A DNA stretch of 64,000 bases from an uncultured Porphyromonadaceae bacterium (GTDB taxonomy: Bacteria > Bacteroidota > Bacteroidia > Bacteroidales > Muribaculaceae): assembly GCA_946553045.1 (NCBI GenBank), contig CAMNRO010000004.1:1-64000 (forward strand). The letters are read 5' to 3'. Below, piece after piece: positions 50,306 through 58,946 of the stretch. The translations under genes and the position numbers were made by a program. How positions within the stretch are numbered: the stretch's first letter is position 1; the number at the start of each line of letters is the position of its first letter. Under the pieces are notes generated by a model, which was given only the letters and a program-made list of their open reading frames with translations, ran no database searches and was not told the DNA's origin.

Positions 50306-51307
50306 ATGAAGATAGGAACTGTTGATTTAGGCGAGCGCCCGGTTGTGCTCGCACCGATGGAAGATGTCACCGATGCCTCTTTCCGCCTCATCTGCAAGGA
50401 GCAGGGTGCCGACATGACCTATTCGGAATTTGTGTCGGCCGATGCGCTCGTGCGCAATATCGCCGCCACAACGCGCAAACTCCACATCGCCGAGGGCGAG
50501 CGCCCGACGGCCATTCAGATTTACGGCCGCGAGGTAGACCCCATGGTAGAAGCCGCCAGGATAGTGGCAGATGCCAAACCCGACATTCTCGACATCAATT
50601 TCGGCTGCCCGGTGAAGAAGGTTGCCGGAAAAGGCGCAGGCGCAGGCATGTTGCGCGACATTCCCAAAATGCTCGAAATCACACGCGCCGTGGTGCGCGC
50701 CGTCGACATACCCGTCACCGTGAAGACTCGTCTGGGCTGGGATTGCAACTCGAAAATCATAAGCACACTCGCCGAACAGCTGCAGGACTGCGGAATCAGG
50801 GCGCTGACCGTGCACGGCCGCACACGCTCGCAGATGTACACCGGCTCGGCCGACTGGGAGGAGATTGCCCGTATCAAAGAAAACCCGCGTTTCACCCTCC
50901 CCCTCATCGGCAACGGCGACATATGCACGCCGCAGGCTGTTGTCGACGCCTTCGAGCGCTATGGCGTCGACGGCGTCATGGTTGGCCGCGCATCGATAGG
51001 CGCGCCGTGGATATTCCGCGAAATGACATCTTACCTCCACACCGGCAGCGTGGCTGAAGTGAGCAACGCCGAGAAATTCGCCCTGCTGAGACGGCAGATA
51101 CGCGAAAGTGTGGAGCGTATCGACGAATACCGGGGCATTCTCCACATACGGCGCCATCTGGCCGCCTCGCCCCTTTTCAAAAGCATACCGGGCTTCCGCC
51201 CCACCCGCATAGCCATGCTCAAGGCCGACACTCTCGACGAACTCGAAGCAATTCTCGAACACATAGAAAAAAACATATTATCACAATCTGACCAAGCTAC
51301 AGTCTGA
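50306..51307 (+). CDS. dusB: tRNA-dihydrouridine synthase (DusB type)
   Basis: 333 residues with the FMN-dependent TIM barrel: VVLAPMEDVTDASFR, SEFVSADALVR, DINFGCPVKKVAGKGAGAGM (catalytic Cys in GCPVKK), PVTVKTRLGWD, LTVHGRTRSQMYTGSADW and PLIGNGDICTPQ. A C-terminal helical tRNA-binding domain is at about 250-333. It reduces uridines in the tRNA D-loop. It is followed after two bases by a DUF2807 gene. Confidence 0.94.
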   Translation: MKIGTVDLGERPVVLAPMEDVTDASFRLICKEQGADMTYSEFVSADALVRNIAATTRKLHIAEGERPTAIQIYGREVDPMVEAARIVADAKPDILDINFGCPVKKVAGKGAGAGMLRDIPKMLEITRAVVRAVDIPVTVKTRLGWDCNSKIISTLAEQLQDCGIRALTVHGRTRSQMYTGSADWEEIARIKENPRFTLPLIGNGDICTPQAVVDAFERYGVDGVMVGRASIGAPWIFREMTSYLHTGSVAEVSNAEKFALLRRQIRESVERIDEYRGILHIRRHLAASPLFKSIPGFRPTRIAMLKADTLDELEAILEHIEKNILSQSDQATV

Positions 51308-51309
51308 CA

Positions 51310-52026
51310 ATGAAACTGCAATCTGCTTTAATCGCTCTCTTCCTCTCTATAATAAACATATACGCAATACACGCCGAGGAGGCCCGATACACTCTCAACG
51401 TAGCCAATTTCAACGCAATAACAGTTGTAGACGGCATTGGCGTCGACTATTACTGCAATGCCGACTCGGCCGGCTGGGTCGTTTTCACGGCCAAACCCGA
51501 ACTTGCATCCAAAATATCGTTCTCCAACAACAAGGAGCATCTGCGCGTGCAGACTCTTGCCGACGAAGAACCGCTTTCGGGCCTTCCGCGCGTGCGGATA
51601 TACTCTGCCTCGCTGCGCTATGCCGAGAACTCGGGCGACTCCACCGTGACGATAAACGCAAACGTGGAGGTAAAGAAATTCACCGCCAAGCAGATCGGCA
51701 ACGGAAAACTTGAAATACGCGGCCTCAACGCCGAAAAGCTCGAAGGCGACGCCGCTGCCGGCAACGGCCAGCTGTCTGTCGACGGTAAAGCCGACAAGAC
51801 GCGCCTGCGCAACGTTGGCGCCGGCCTGATCGACGCCTCCACCCTCGCCTCCGACGAGGTGGCCTGCTTCGTCCTCGGCCCGGGCCTCATACACGTGCAT
51901 GCTCCCGGCGAACTGAAAATCACCGGCGCCGGCCCCGGAAAAGTCATCAACCATGCCGTTGCCGCAAAAATATCGAACCGCTCAATCGGAGTCAAGGTAG
52001 AAAGCCCGGGTGAAGCGCAACCTTAA
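51310..52026 (+). CDS. Exported DUF2807 (auto-transporter adhesin head GIN-type) protein
   Basis: 238 residues with a signal peptide (about 1-22). The mature part has the DUF2807 beta-helix pattern: NFNAITVVDGIGVDYYC (the GIN-type opening), KISFSNNKEHLRVQT, LEIRGLNAEKLEGDAAAGNG and the closing LGPGLIHVHAPGELKITGAG. The family is common and exported in Bacteroidota, with unknown function. It overlaps the flippase gene by 17 bases. Confidence 0.85.
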   Translation: MKLQSALIALFLSIINIYAIHAEEARYTLNVANFNAITVVDGIGVDYYCNADSAGWVVFTAKPELASKISFSNNKEHLRVQTLADEEPLSGLPRVRIYSASLRYAENSGDSTVTINANVEVKKFTAKQIGNGKLEIRGLNAEKLEGDAAAGNGQLSVDGKADKTRLRNVGAGLIDASTLASDEVACFVLGPGLIHVHAPGELKITGAGPGKVINHAVAAKISNRSIGVKVESPGEAQP

Positions 52027-53482
52027 ACAACGGACAGCAGGCTCGCTGAAATGGAATCTCGTCGACAGGCTGTCGACGCAGGTTCTGTATGCCATCACGG
52101 GCATAGTGCTCGCACGCCTACTGAGCGAGGAAGACTTCGGTCTTGTCGGCGCAGTGCTCGTTTTCCAGGCCTTCGCGTCGCTGATAGTAGACAGCGGCTT
52201 CTCCTTCGCCCTCCTTCAGAAGCAGCGCCCCTCGCGTCTGGACTATTCGAGCGTGCTGTGGTTCAACATGGCAGTGGCGCTCGTCCTTTATGCCGTGCTG
52301 TTTGTGGGCGCCCCGCTCGTAGCGGCGGCATTCGGAGGCGACAGCCGCCTCATACCCCTGTCGAGGGTCATGTTCCTGTCGCTTATCCTCAACGCCTCTG
52401 TCATAGTGCAGACAAACCGCCTCATGAAGGCCATGGACGTACGCATGGTAGCCGCGTCCAACTTCATCGGCCTCACCGCAGGCGGCATCGCCGGAATATC
52501 GCTGGCTATCGCCGGTGCCGGAGCATGGGCAATCGTATGGCAGACTCTCGCCACAGGCACATGCAAGGCAATCGTGCTTTGGACGGCGACACGTTGGCGC
52601 CCGCTCTTCCGCATGTCGAAGGCGTCTCTGGTCTCATTTTTCGGCATAGGGTCGAAGATGATGTTCACATCGTTTCTCAACACCGTCTTCCTCAACATAT
52701 ACTCATTCATCATCGGCAACCGCCTTGGCATGGCGTCTCTCGGCTACTACACTCAGGCCGACAAATGGAGCAAGATGGGCATCGCCTCGCTCTCGCAGGT
52801 GCTCACCTCCACCTTCGTGCCAACGCTATCGGCCGTCCAGGACCAGCCGGAGCGCTTCCGCCGCATATGCTCCAAGATGAACCGCTTCACGGCCTATCTT
52901 CTCTTCCCGGCCATGATAGGGCTGATGGTGATGGCCCGCCCGATTTTCCACACTCTCTTCGGCGACAAATGGGACCCGTCGATTTTCCTGTTCCAGCTCC
53001 TGCTGCTGCGCGGCATTTTCACAGTTCTGATTTCGCTCTACAACAACTACCTGCTGGCGCTCGGCCATGCCCGCATCATCATGCGGCTCGAGATAGTGCG
53101 CGACATCGCCGCCCTCGCCGCCCTGGCCGCCACGCTGCCGTATCTTGCCATGTCGCTGCCCGGCGACCCCGTATATGGCATCGGCATAATGCTATGGGGG
53201 CAGCTGGGAGCCTCCGCCCTCACATGGATACTGACACTCGTATATACAGTACGCCTCACCGCCTCAAGCCTCTGGAGCTATATCTACGACCTCGTGCCCT
53301 ACTTTGCCCTCACCGCCGTCATCGTGCCGGTGATGTACCTTGCAGCAGGACTCTTCGAGGAGCCACTGCTCAAGCTATGCGCAGAAGCGGTCACCGGGCT
53401 TACGCTCTATCTCGGCGCCAACCATCTGCTCCGCAGCCGCGTACAGCAGCAAGTCCTCGCCTATCTCAGAGGCAGGTTTTAG
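52010..53482 (+). CDS. Polysaccharide flippase (Wzx/MOP superfamily)
   Basis: 490 residues from a GTG start at 52010. About 14 membrane helices. The N-terminal pattern KWNLVDRLSTQVLYAITGIVLARLL, then SEEDFGLVGAVLVFQAF, is that of the Polysacc_synt_3 group of lipid-linked oligosaccharide flippases. It moves undecaprenyl-linked glycan units across the inner membrane. No glycosyltransferase cluster lies nearby. The TAG stop (53480-53482) is part of the following inverted element. Confidence 0.9.
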   Translation: MKRNLKQRTAGSLKWNLVDRLSTQVLYAITGIVLARLLSEEDFGLVGAVLVFQAFASLIVDSGFSFALLQKQRPSRLDYSSVLWFNMAVALVLYAVLFVGAPLVAAAFGGDSRLIPLSRVMFLSLILNASVIVQTNRLMKAMDVRMVAASNFIGLTAGGIAGISLAIAGAGAWAIVWQTLATGTCKAIVLWTATRWRPLFRMSKASLVSFFGIGSKMMFTSFLNTVFLNIYSFIIGNRLGMASLGYYTQADKWSKMGIASLSQVLTSTFVPTLSAVQDQPERFRRICSKMNRFTAYLLFPAMIGLMVMARPIFHTLFGDKWDPSIFLFQLLLLRGIFTVLISLYNNYLLALGHARIIMRLEIVRDIAALAALAATLPYLAMSLPGDPVYGIGIMLWGQLGASALTWILTLVYTVRLTASSLWSYIYDLVPYFALTAVIVPVMYLAAGLFEEPLLKLCAEAVTGLTLYLGANHLLRSRVQQQVLAYLRGRF

Positions 53483-53607
53483 GTACGAGGGGCGAGGGGC
53501 GGGGTACGAAGGGCGTGGGGTATGGTTCTGAGGGCGAAACCTCGCCCCGGACAGAACTCGTACCTCGTACCTCTCCACTCGCCCCTGAAAAAGACCTCGT
53601 ACCTAAA
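53478..53607. repeat. 7-base-period inverted element between convergent genes
   Basis: The left arm (53478-53538) starts TTTTAGGTACGAGG and continues with words such as GGCGAGG, TACGAAG. The right arm (53540-53607) is the inverse and ends with the inverse copy of the same 14 bases. Both convergent genes end in Phe then TAG using that shared end. Confidence 0.85.
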
Positions 53608-54919
53608 ACGAAAACATGCACATCAGTTCGGCGCGGCGGGCATAGCGGTGCTCGCCGCTGAAATTGCCTCGCTTGCCGATATTGACCTCTGCGCCAAGCT
53701 GCATGCGGGGCGTCATGTTCCAGAACACATTGGCAGTAGCGAGCAAACCGTATTTATACTCGTCGGGCGACGCCGTGTGTGAGGGCAGATAGCGAAGCTG
53801 ACTCACACTGCCGCTCACAAACAGATTTGGCCGGAAATTATACTGCAAACCGACACAGTATCCCGCCGAAGCCGGCGCATAGAGCCAGCCCGGACGTGCA
53901 GGATCGCCTACAAGGTCATAATTGCCGAGGAGGTCGCCTCCGAGACCGGCATAGCCATGCCCGTAGGTGCCGGTGAGATAAGTGGTGACACGGTCGGTGA
54001 CATGCGCCACAGAGCTGAGCATAAGCCCCCACCCGGCGCGGTTGCGGTTGGCGGCAGCCGCCACATCGCGATACGACAGCGTGCGCACTATGCCCGACAG
54101 ACGCACGTGCTGCCCCTGCGCCCACTCATACTGCGCGAAAGCGGCAAAATCGGGCATCCAGTTATCGACCTTTTCGGTTGCCGTGCCGTCGGCATCGATG
54201 GCCGCCGACGGAGTCTCGGCCGATACGGCGAACACCCACTTGTCGCGCACCACGGGCATGTAGCGCACCAGAACCGAGGTCGGCGTTATCTTGTTGGTAG
54301 GCCCCTGGGCGTCGACCACAGGCGGAAGTGCTGCCGGGTCGGAAAATGTGGACGTAGCATATCCGATGGTGAAATCATTGATAATGGCATAGGCCTTTTT
54401 CAAGGTAAAATCGCGGAACTGATAGCCTCCGAAATTAGCCTCGATATAGAGCTGATACTCGCCGAGAGTCTTGTTGCGCCCCAAAACGCGGAAAAACAGA
54501 CACGTGCCTGCCGGAGTGGTGTCGAAATGCCTCTTCCGGGCCGGGGCGGGGCGCATCGATATGAGATAGGGAATGAAACCGGGTCCGGGCATGGCTCCGC
54601 CCCAGTCATAGTAAGCCCTCATGCGCACGGCACCGCCTATGCCCATGGCCAGTTGCGCGTCTTTGCTCATAAAAAGAAAATATGGAGCCGCAGGGTCCGA
54701 AAAATGCCTGAACTGGTCGTAGTAGAACGCCGAAATTTTCTGGCGGATTGAATCGACATAGGCCTGCGTTTCGCTATCGGCGGGGCGACCGTCGATATAC
54801 ACTAACTTATGGCTCATAAGGAGCGAATCTGTCTGGCTGTCGACCAGACTTCTTGCGGAAACCGACACAGCCGTGCCGACTCCGAGCAGCAATGCAATAA
54901 ACAGAAAAAAGCGACGCAT
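53603..54919 (-). CDS. Outer-membrane porin-like beta-barrel protein
   Basis: 438 residues with a signal peptide (about 1-22). A short helical linker (DSQTQAYVDSIRQKISAFYYDQF-like) comes before a barrel with alternating strands and many aromatic residues. FLFMSKDAQLAMGIGGAVRM and YYDWGGAMPGPGFIPYLI resemble the DcaP-like porin family, and the final residue is Phe as usual for barrels. It probably lets small anions or peptides pass the outer membrane. Its stop codon lies within the repeat element. Confidence 0.75.
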   Translation of the reverse strand: MRRFFLFIALLLGVGTAVSVSARSLVDSQTDSLLMSHKLVYIDGRPADSETQAYVDSIRQKISAFYYDQFRHFSDPAAPYFLFMSKDAQLAMGIGGAVRMRAYYDWGGAMPGPGFIPYLISMRPAPARKRHFDTTPAGTCLFFRVLGRNKTLGEYQLYIEANFGGYQFRDFTLKKAYAIINDFTIGYATSTFSDPAALPPVVDAQGPTNKITPTSVLVRYMPVVRDKWVFAVSAETPSAAIDADGTATEKVDNWMPDFAAFAQYEWAQGQHVRLSGIVRTLSYRDVAAAANRNRAGWGLMLSSVAHVTDRVTTYLTGTYGHGYAGLGGDLLGNYDLVGDPARPGWLYAPASAGYCVGLQYNFRPNLFVSGSVSQLRYLPSHTASPDEYKYGLLATANVFWNMTPRMQLGAEVNIGKRGNFSGEHRYARRAELMCMFSF

Positions 54920-54974
54920 AATGTTGAGAATAGTTTATATCTCAACACCATGCGCCGCCCATTTGTTCAAATAA

Positions 54975-56489
54975 TTATCCGCAGTAGAAATGCTCGCGGA
55001 CTATTTCGAGCATCAGCGCCGGGTCTGCGAGCGCGCGGGCATAGCGGTCGCCATCGAAGGCGCGCAGACGTTTCTCGACAGCCTTGAGCGCTCCGGCAGG
55101 GAATACGCCGTACTCCTCGAAGACAGCCTCGCGGGCCTCCAGACAGTCGGCCGAGGCCGGGCAGTTGGCCGGCAGAGTGGGCAGGGAGGCCAGTTTCGCG
55201 GCATTCTCAGGCTTGTGAATGTCGATATCCACATACTGACGGGCGGCTACATCAAGGGCGTCCTGCATTTCGAAGCCGTGGCGCACGGCAACGGCCAGAC
55301 CGGCAATGAGCTGATATATGTCGGCCGAACAGTCGGCCGAGCGGATTTCGAATGTCTGCTTCTGATGTGCGTCGACATCGTCGCAGGGAGTGGCGCAGTT
55401 CGCGCCGTTGGCGGCGGCACACATATTGGCCTTGGCCGTCCAGCCCAGCGGCACACGCACGAGCACCGAGCGGTTGCGGTCGCCCCAGCATATATTGGTG
55501 GGCGCCTCCTGGTGCGGCACAAGGCGGAAATAAGAGGTCGGATTGGCATTGCCGAAAGCCGTCAGGGCAGGCGCCAGGTCCATGAGGCCGGCGATGGCGC
55601 GGCGGGCGTCGTCGCTCAGACTGCCGTCGGGCGCGAGCATGGCGCTGCTGCCGTCGGCGTGTGTCAGCTTCATGTGTATATGCAGCCCCGAGCCGGCCTT
55701 GCCCACTGTGATTTTGGGCGCGAAGGTGATGTCGAGGCCCTCGCGCTGAGCCAGATTGCGAATCACCCACTTGGCAAGCATCAGCTGGTCGGCAGCATCG
55801 CGGGCGTCTACGGGGAGGAACTCAATCTCGTTCTGTTCGTAGACCTTACCGTCGAGAGTGAAATTGCCCACCTCTGAGTGGCCGTATTTAATCTGCGCTC
55901 CCGTACGGGCAACGTAGCTCATGCAGAGGGTGCGGAAATCGTTGAATTTGGCAAAGGGTGCCGACTCATGATAGCCGCGCTGGTCGGTAGCCGGGAATGT
56001 GCCCGGGTCGGGGGCTATCACATAGTACTCAAGCTCGCCCATGGCATGAAAATGCAGCCCCGTCACCTCGGTAAAGGCACAGCAGGCCTTGTCGAGCATG
56101 TTTTCGGGAGCCGATTCGAGGGGATTGCCGTCCTTGTCGAAATAGGAGCACAGCATGGTAAGCGTAGGCAGCGGCGCAAAGGGGTCTACGAAAGCCGTGC
56201 GGAAACGCGGCACCACATAGAGGTCGGAACTGCCGGCCTCGATGAAGGGGAACAGCGACGAACCGTCGACACGCTCGCCAAGCGTAAGGATAGTTTCGAG
56301 ATATGCGAGGCTGTTTATGACGAAATTAAGGGTCTTCAGACGCCCGTCGGCAGCCGGATACATGAAATTCACCATCTCGATTCCGTTGTTTTCAACAAAA
56401 TCTATTATGTCGGCCTTGGTGAAATCGGCCGGCGCTTTCTGCAAGTATGCCACCACGGCGTTCTTGCTCAGTCTTATATCTTTATTCAT
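54975..56489 (-). CDS. glnA: Glutamine synthetase, short GlnA type
   Basis: 504 residues of the glutamine synthetase family. Visible parts are the beta-grasp-like start (ENNGIEMVNFMYPAADGRLK), the metal-binding Glu set in MGELEYYVIAP, GHSEVGNFTLDGKVYEQNEIEF, the GSGLHIHMKL block and NPTSYFRLVPHQEAPTN with WGDRNRSVLVRVP. The enzyme joins ammonia to glutamate using ATP. The order (downstream of a murein-peptide operon that yields glutamate) is suggestive only. A 7-base-period element separates it from the epimerase gene. Confidence 0.9.
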   Translation of the reverse strand: MNKDIRLSKNAVVAYLQKAPADFTKADIIDFVENNGIEMVNFMYPAADGRLKTLNFVINSLAYLETILTLGERVDGSSLFPFIEAGSSDLYVVPRFRTAFVDPFAPLPTLTMLCSYFDKDGNPLESAPENMLDKACCAFTEVTGLHFHAMGELEYYVIAPDPGTFPATDQRGYHESAPFAKFNDFRTLCMSYVARTGAQIKYGHSEVGNFTLDGKVYEQNEIEFLPVDARDAADQLMLAKWVIRNLAQREGLDITFAPKITVGKAGSGLHIHMKLTHADGSSAMLAPDGSLSDDARRAIAGLMDLAPALTAFGNANPTSYFRLVPHQEAPTNICWGDRNRSVLVRVPLGWTAKANMCAAANGANCATPCDDVDAHQKQTFEIRSADCSADIYQLIAGLAVAVRHGFEMQDALDVAARQYVDIDIHKPENAAKLASLPTLPANCPASADCLEAREAVFEEYGVFPAGALKAVEKRLRAFDGDRYARALADPALMLEIVREHFYCG

Positions 56490-56502
56490 GGCTATGGTAT
56501 TT

Positions 56503-56640
56503 TAAGGTTAGTGGTTAGGGGTTAGGGGTGAGTGGTGAGTGGTGAGTGGTGAGTGGTTGGCGGGCGAGTGGTTGGCGGGTTAGTGTAGGCGCTTTAATCA
56601 CGCCACTAACCACTAACCTCTAACCTCTAACCACTAACCC
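56503..56640. repeat. 7-base-period inverted element upstream of glnA
   Basis: The left arm (56506-56585) has ten or so heptamers such as TTAGTGG, TGAGTGG, including four TGAGTGG copies in a row. The right arm (56603-56640) is the inverse, with words such as CTAACCA. It begins four bases beyond the stop of the dipeptide epimerase gene. Confidence 0.85.
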
Positions 56641-56644
56641 AAGA

Positions 56645-57775
56645 TTATGCTTTGACGACGCCGATACCGGGACGGTCATTGAGGGTCACTTTGCCGTCGA
56701 CAATCTTCATGCCGTCGAAAATATCATTGGCAATGAGGAGATTGCCGTCGAGGTCGGCCCAGTCCACCATAGGAGCGAGCTGAGCGGCCGCCGATACGGC
56801 ACACGATGTCTCTGTCATACAGCCGAGCATCACCTTCATGCCGAGAGCGCGGGCGAGCACCGCCATCTTGTAGGCCTCGTGCATGCCGGTGCTCTTCATG
56901 AGCTTGATGTTGATACCGTCGTAGGCCTGGGCGGCGCGGCGAACGTCGGGCAGGCGCTGCAGGAACTCGTCGGCGATGATAGGCAGCGGCGAACGCTCGC
57001 GCAGCCATGCCGTATCGTCGATAGCGGCCTTGTCCATAGGCTGCTCCACGAAGAGGCAGTTGCGTTCGGCCAGCCAGTGGCACATCTCGAGCGCCTTTTC
57101 CTTGTTGTTCCAGCCCTGATTGGCGTCAACGCAGATAGGCACATCGGTGTAGCGGCGCAGCGCCTCGACGATTTCCTTGTCGTGGTCGAGGCCCATCTTC
57201 ACTTTCACAACCTTATAGGGCGCCGTCTCCTCTATTTTCTTGCGCATTTCTTCGGGATTGGCGTCGTAGCTGATAGTGAACGATGTGTTGGGGCAATTGT
57301 CGGGATTGAGACCCCAGATTTTATACCAGGGCTGATTCATTATCTTGCCCGTAAGGTCGTGGAGGGCAATGTCTACCGAAGCCTTTGCGGCACGGTTGTT
57401 GGGCGCCACTTTCTCCATGTATTCATGAATATCCTCTATGCGGAAGGGGTCGGAGAACTGGCTGAGGTCGAGCTTCGAAAGGAATTCGCACACCGATGCC
57501 ACGCTTTCGCCCAGATAGGGAGGCATGGAGGCCTCGCCGTAGCCGACTATACCGTCGTATTCTATCTCGACCTGCACGCCGGGGGTGGTGGTGCGCTGGT
57601 TGCGGGCGAGGTTGAAGGCATGGCGGAGCTGAAGCTCATAGGGGCGGAACGACAGATTAAGCCGTCCGGATTTACCCGCTGCACGGGTGGCGCTGTCGAG
57701 AGCCGACAGCGATATGGGCGATGCTGCAATCATTGCGCCGAGCATGCCGGTTTTGAGGAAGTTTCTGCGGTTCAT
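56645..57775 (-). CDS. ykfB: Dipeptide epimerase (L-Ala-D/L-Glu epimerase type), exported
   Basis: 376 residues of the enolase superfamily. A twin-arginine-like signal (NRRNFLKTG, about 1-30) is followed by the capping domain and barrel with the acid/base Lys pair VKVKMG (Lys191, Lys193), metal ligands Asp217 (DANQG), Glu244 (VEQP) and Asp269 (ADEF), and Lys291 (NIKLMK). It interconverts L-Ala-D-Glu and L-Ala-L-Glu from murein. It lies behind a YkfC-like peptidase and a transglutaminase-like gene. The gene symbol is by analogy with Bacillus. Confidence 0.88.
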   Translation of the reverse strand: MNRRNFLKTGMLGAMIAASPISLSALDSATRAAGKSGRLNLSFRPYELQLRHAFNLARNQRTTTPGVQVEIEYDGIVGYGEASMPPYLGESVASVCEFLSKLDLSQFSDPFRIEDIHEYMEKVAPNNRAAKASVDIALHDLTGKIMNQPWYKIWGLNPDNCPNTSFTISYDANPEEMRKKIEETAPYKVVKVKMGLDHDKEIVEALRRYTDVPICVDANQGWNNKEKALEMCHWLAERNCLFVEQPMDKAAIDDTAWLRERSPLPIIADEFLQRLPDVRRAAQAYDGINIKLMKSTGMHEAYKMAVLARALGMKVMLGCMTETSCAVSAAAQLAPMVDWADLDGNLLIANDIFDGMKIVDGKVTLNDRPGIGVVKA

Positions 57776-57787
57776 TTGTTGGGAGTT

Positions 57788-57938
57788 CAGGTTTCGCGGG
57801 CAAAACCTGAAAGGTTAGAGGTTAATGGTTGATGGCGAAGGGTTGGGGGTTAGTGGTTAGAGGTTGGTGGATAATGGATAATGGGCTGTGAAGAGTGCTC
57901 TCTAACCACTAACCACTAACCCCTAACCCCTAACCTTT
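57788..57938. repeat. 7-base-period inverted element between ykfC-type and ykfB-type genes
   Basis: A small hairpin (57788-57809) is followed by a left arm (57812-57882) of ten heptamers such as TTAGAGG, TTGATGG, ATAATGG. The right arm (57901-57938) is the inverse. It reaches to three bases from the stop of the peptidase gene (57942). Confidence 0.85.
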
Positions 57939-57941
57939 AAA

Positions 57942-58946
57942 TCAGAAATACCAGGGATGGTCTATCACACGGGTAATGCCGGGCGTACCCTCATTGCCGG
58001 CTATGCGCACGGCGTGGAGGAAAGGCGTCGTGAGATAGCCCTCGGCCTTGGGGTCAACGCTGTTGCGCTTCACACGGCCCGACGAATGCACATACTCGCC
58101 GTCGTGGTCATAGATGGCCACATGGGTCACACGGCGCGTGTCGGCATCGCCGAAGAAGAGAAGGTCGCCCTTGCGGCACTTGCGCCAGTCCTTGGCCTCG
58201 ATACGGGTGCCTGTCACGGCCTGCTGCGAGGCGTCGCGCATGAGGATACGGCCGTTGTCGAAGTAGCTCACCTTCGCCAGGCCCGAGCAGTCGAGCGCCT
58301 TGGTCGTCGTGCCGCCCCAGAGATATGTTATACCCATCATCGACGAAGCCATATCTATGATTTTGTCGGGGTCGAAATCCTGGCCGGCCCAGACTTCAAT
58401 CTTTTCAACAGCGGCGGCAGGAACATAGCCCCTGCGGCCGTCGGGAAGCACCACCGGCTGATAAGCGCCGGCAGCCTCTCCGCCCGATTCGACGATACAA
58501 CCGTTCACGAGGTCGGAAACCACATCGGTGCCTTTCTTTATCTCGCCCGGAGCGACCGACACATTTATCTGGAAAGGCGACACCACCACAAAGCGGTCGG
58601 CCTTACGCCAGGCAGCCATTTCCTCGGGGCTCTTTTCTACCACCGACGACGACGGAATCCAGCCGGTATAGCCGTCGGGAGTCTGTATATGCCACCAGTT
58701 GCCTTTCTCGATAACTCTCACGGGCATACCCATGATGGCCTGGGTCGACATTTCGGCCGCATGACGGCCCTGGGTGCGTATCGAAGCGGCCGACAGACGC
58801 ACCTGCGCCCACTGGTCTACTGCCGACGCGCCGGCGTCTACAAGAGCGCGGGCGGCGCGGGCATCATCTTCTTTCGTTCCGGCCATGGCTGCCGAGCACA
58901 TGCCGGCAGCGCAGAGCACACATATTATTAATCTGTGTATTTTCAT
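57942..58946 (-). CDS. ykfC: NlpC/P60 murein dipeptidase (YkfC-like) with SH3 domains
   Basis: 334 residues. Signal peptide (about 1-22), two bacterial SH3-like domains (about 65-105 and 120-185), then the NlpC/P60 domain with catalytic Cys220 (ALDCSGLAKVS), His275 (VTHVAIYD) and His287 (YVHSSG). Such enzymes cut murein stem peptides between gamma-D-Glu and the diamino acid, freeing L-Ala-gamma-D-Glu for the epimerase. Its start overlaps the transglutaminase stop by ATGA (58943-58946). The gene symbol is by analogy. Confidence 0.92.
   Translation of the reverse strand: MKIHRLIICVLCAAGMCSAAMAGTKEDDARAARALVDAGASAVDQWAQVRLSAASIRTQGRHAAEMSTQAIMGMPVRVIEKGNWWHIQTPDGYTGWIPSSSVVEKSPEEMAAWRKADRFVVVSPFQINVSVAPGEIKKGTDVVSDLVNGCIVESGGEAAGAYQPVVLPDGRRGYVPAAAVEKIEVWAGQDFDPDKIIDMASSMMGITYLWGGTTTKALDCSGLAKVSYFDNGRILMRDASQQAVTGTRIEAKDWRKCRKGDLLFFGDADTRRVTHVAIYDHDGEYVHSSGRVKRNSVDPKAEGYLTTPFLHAVRIAGNEGTPGITRVIDHPWYF

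Noticed and set aside
52051-53661. Plus-strand open frame of 536 codons in another frame of the flippase gene
   Set aside because: The overlapping flippase frame has proper membrane helices; this one is Arg/His/Pro-rich and runs into the repeat element.
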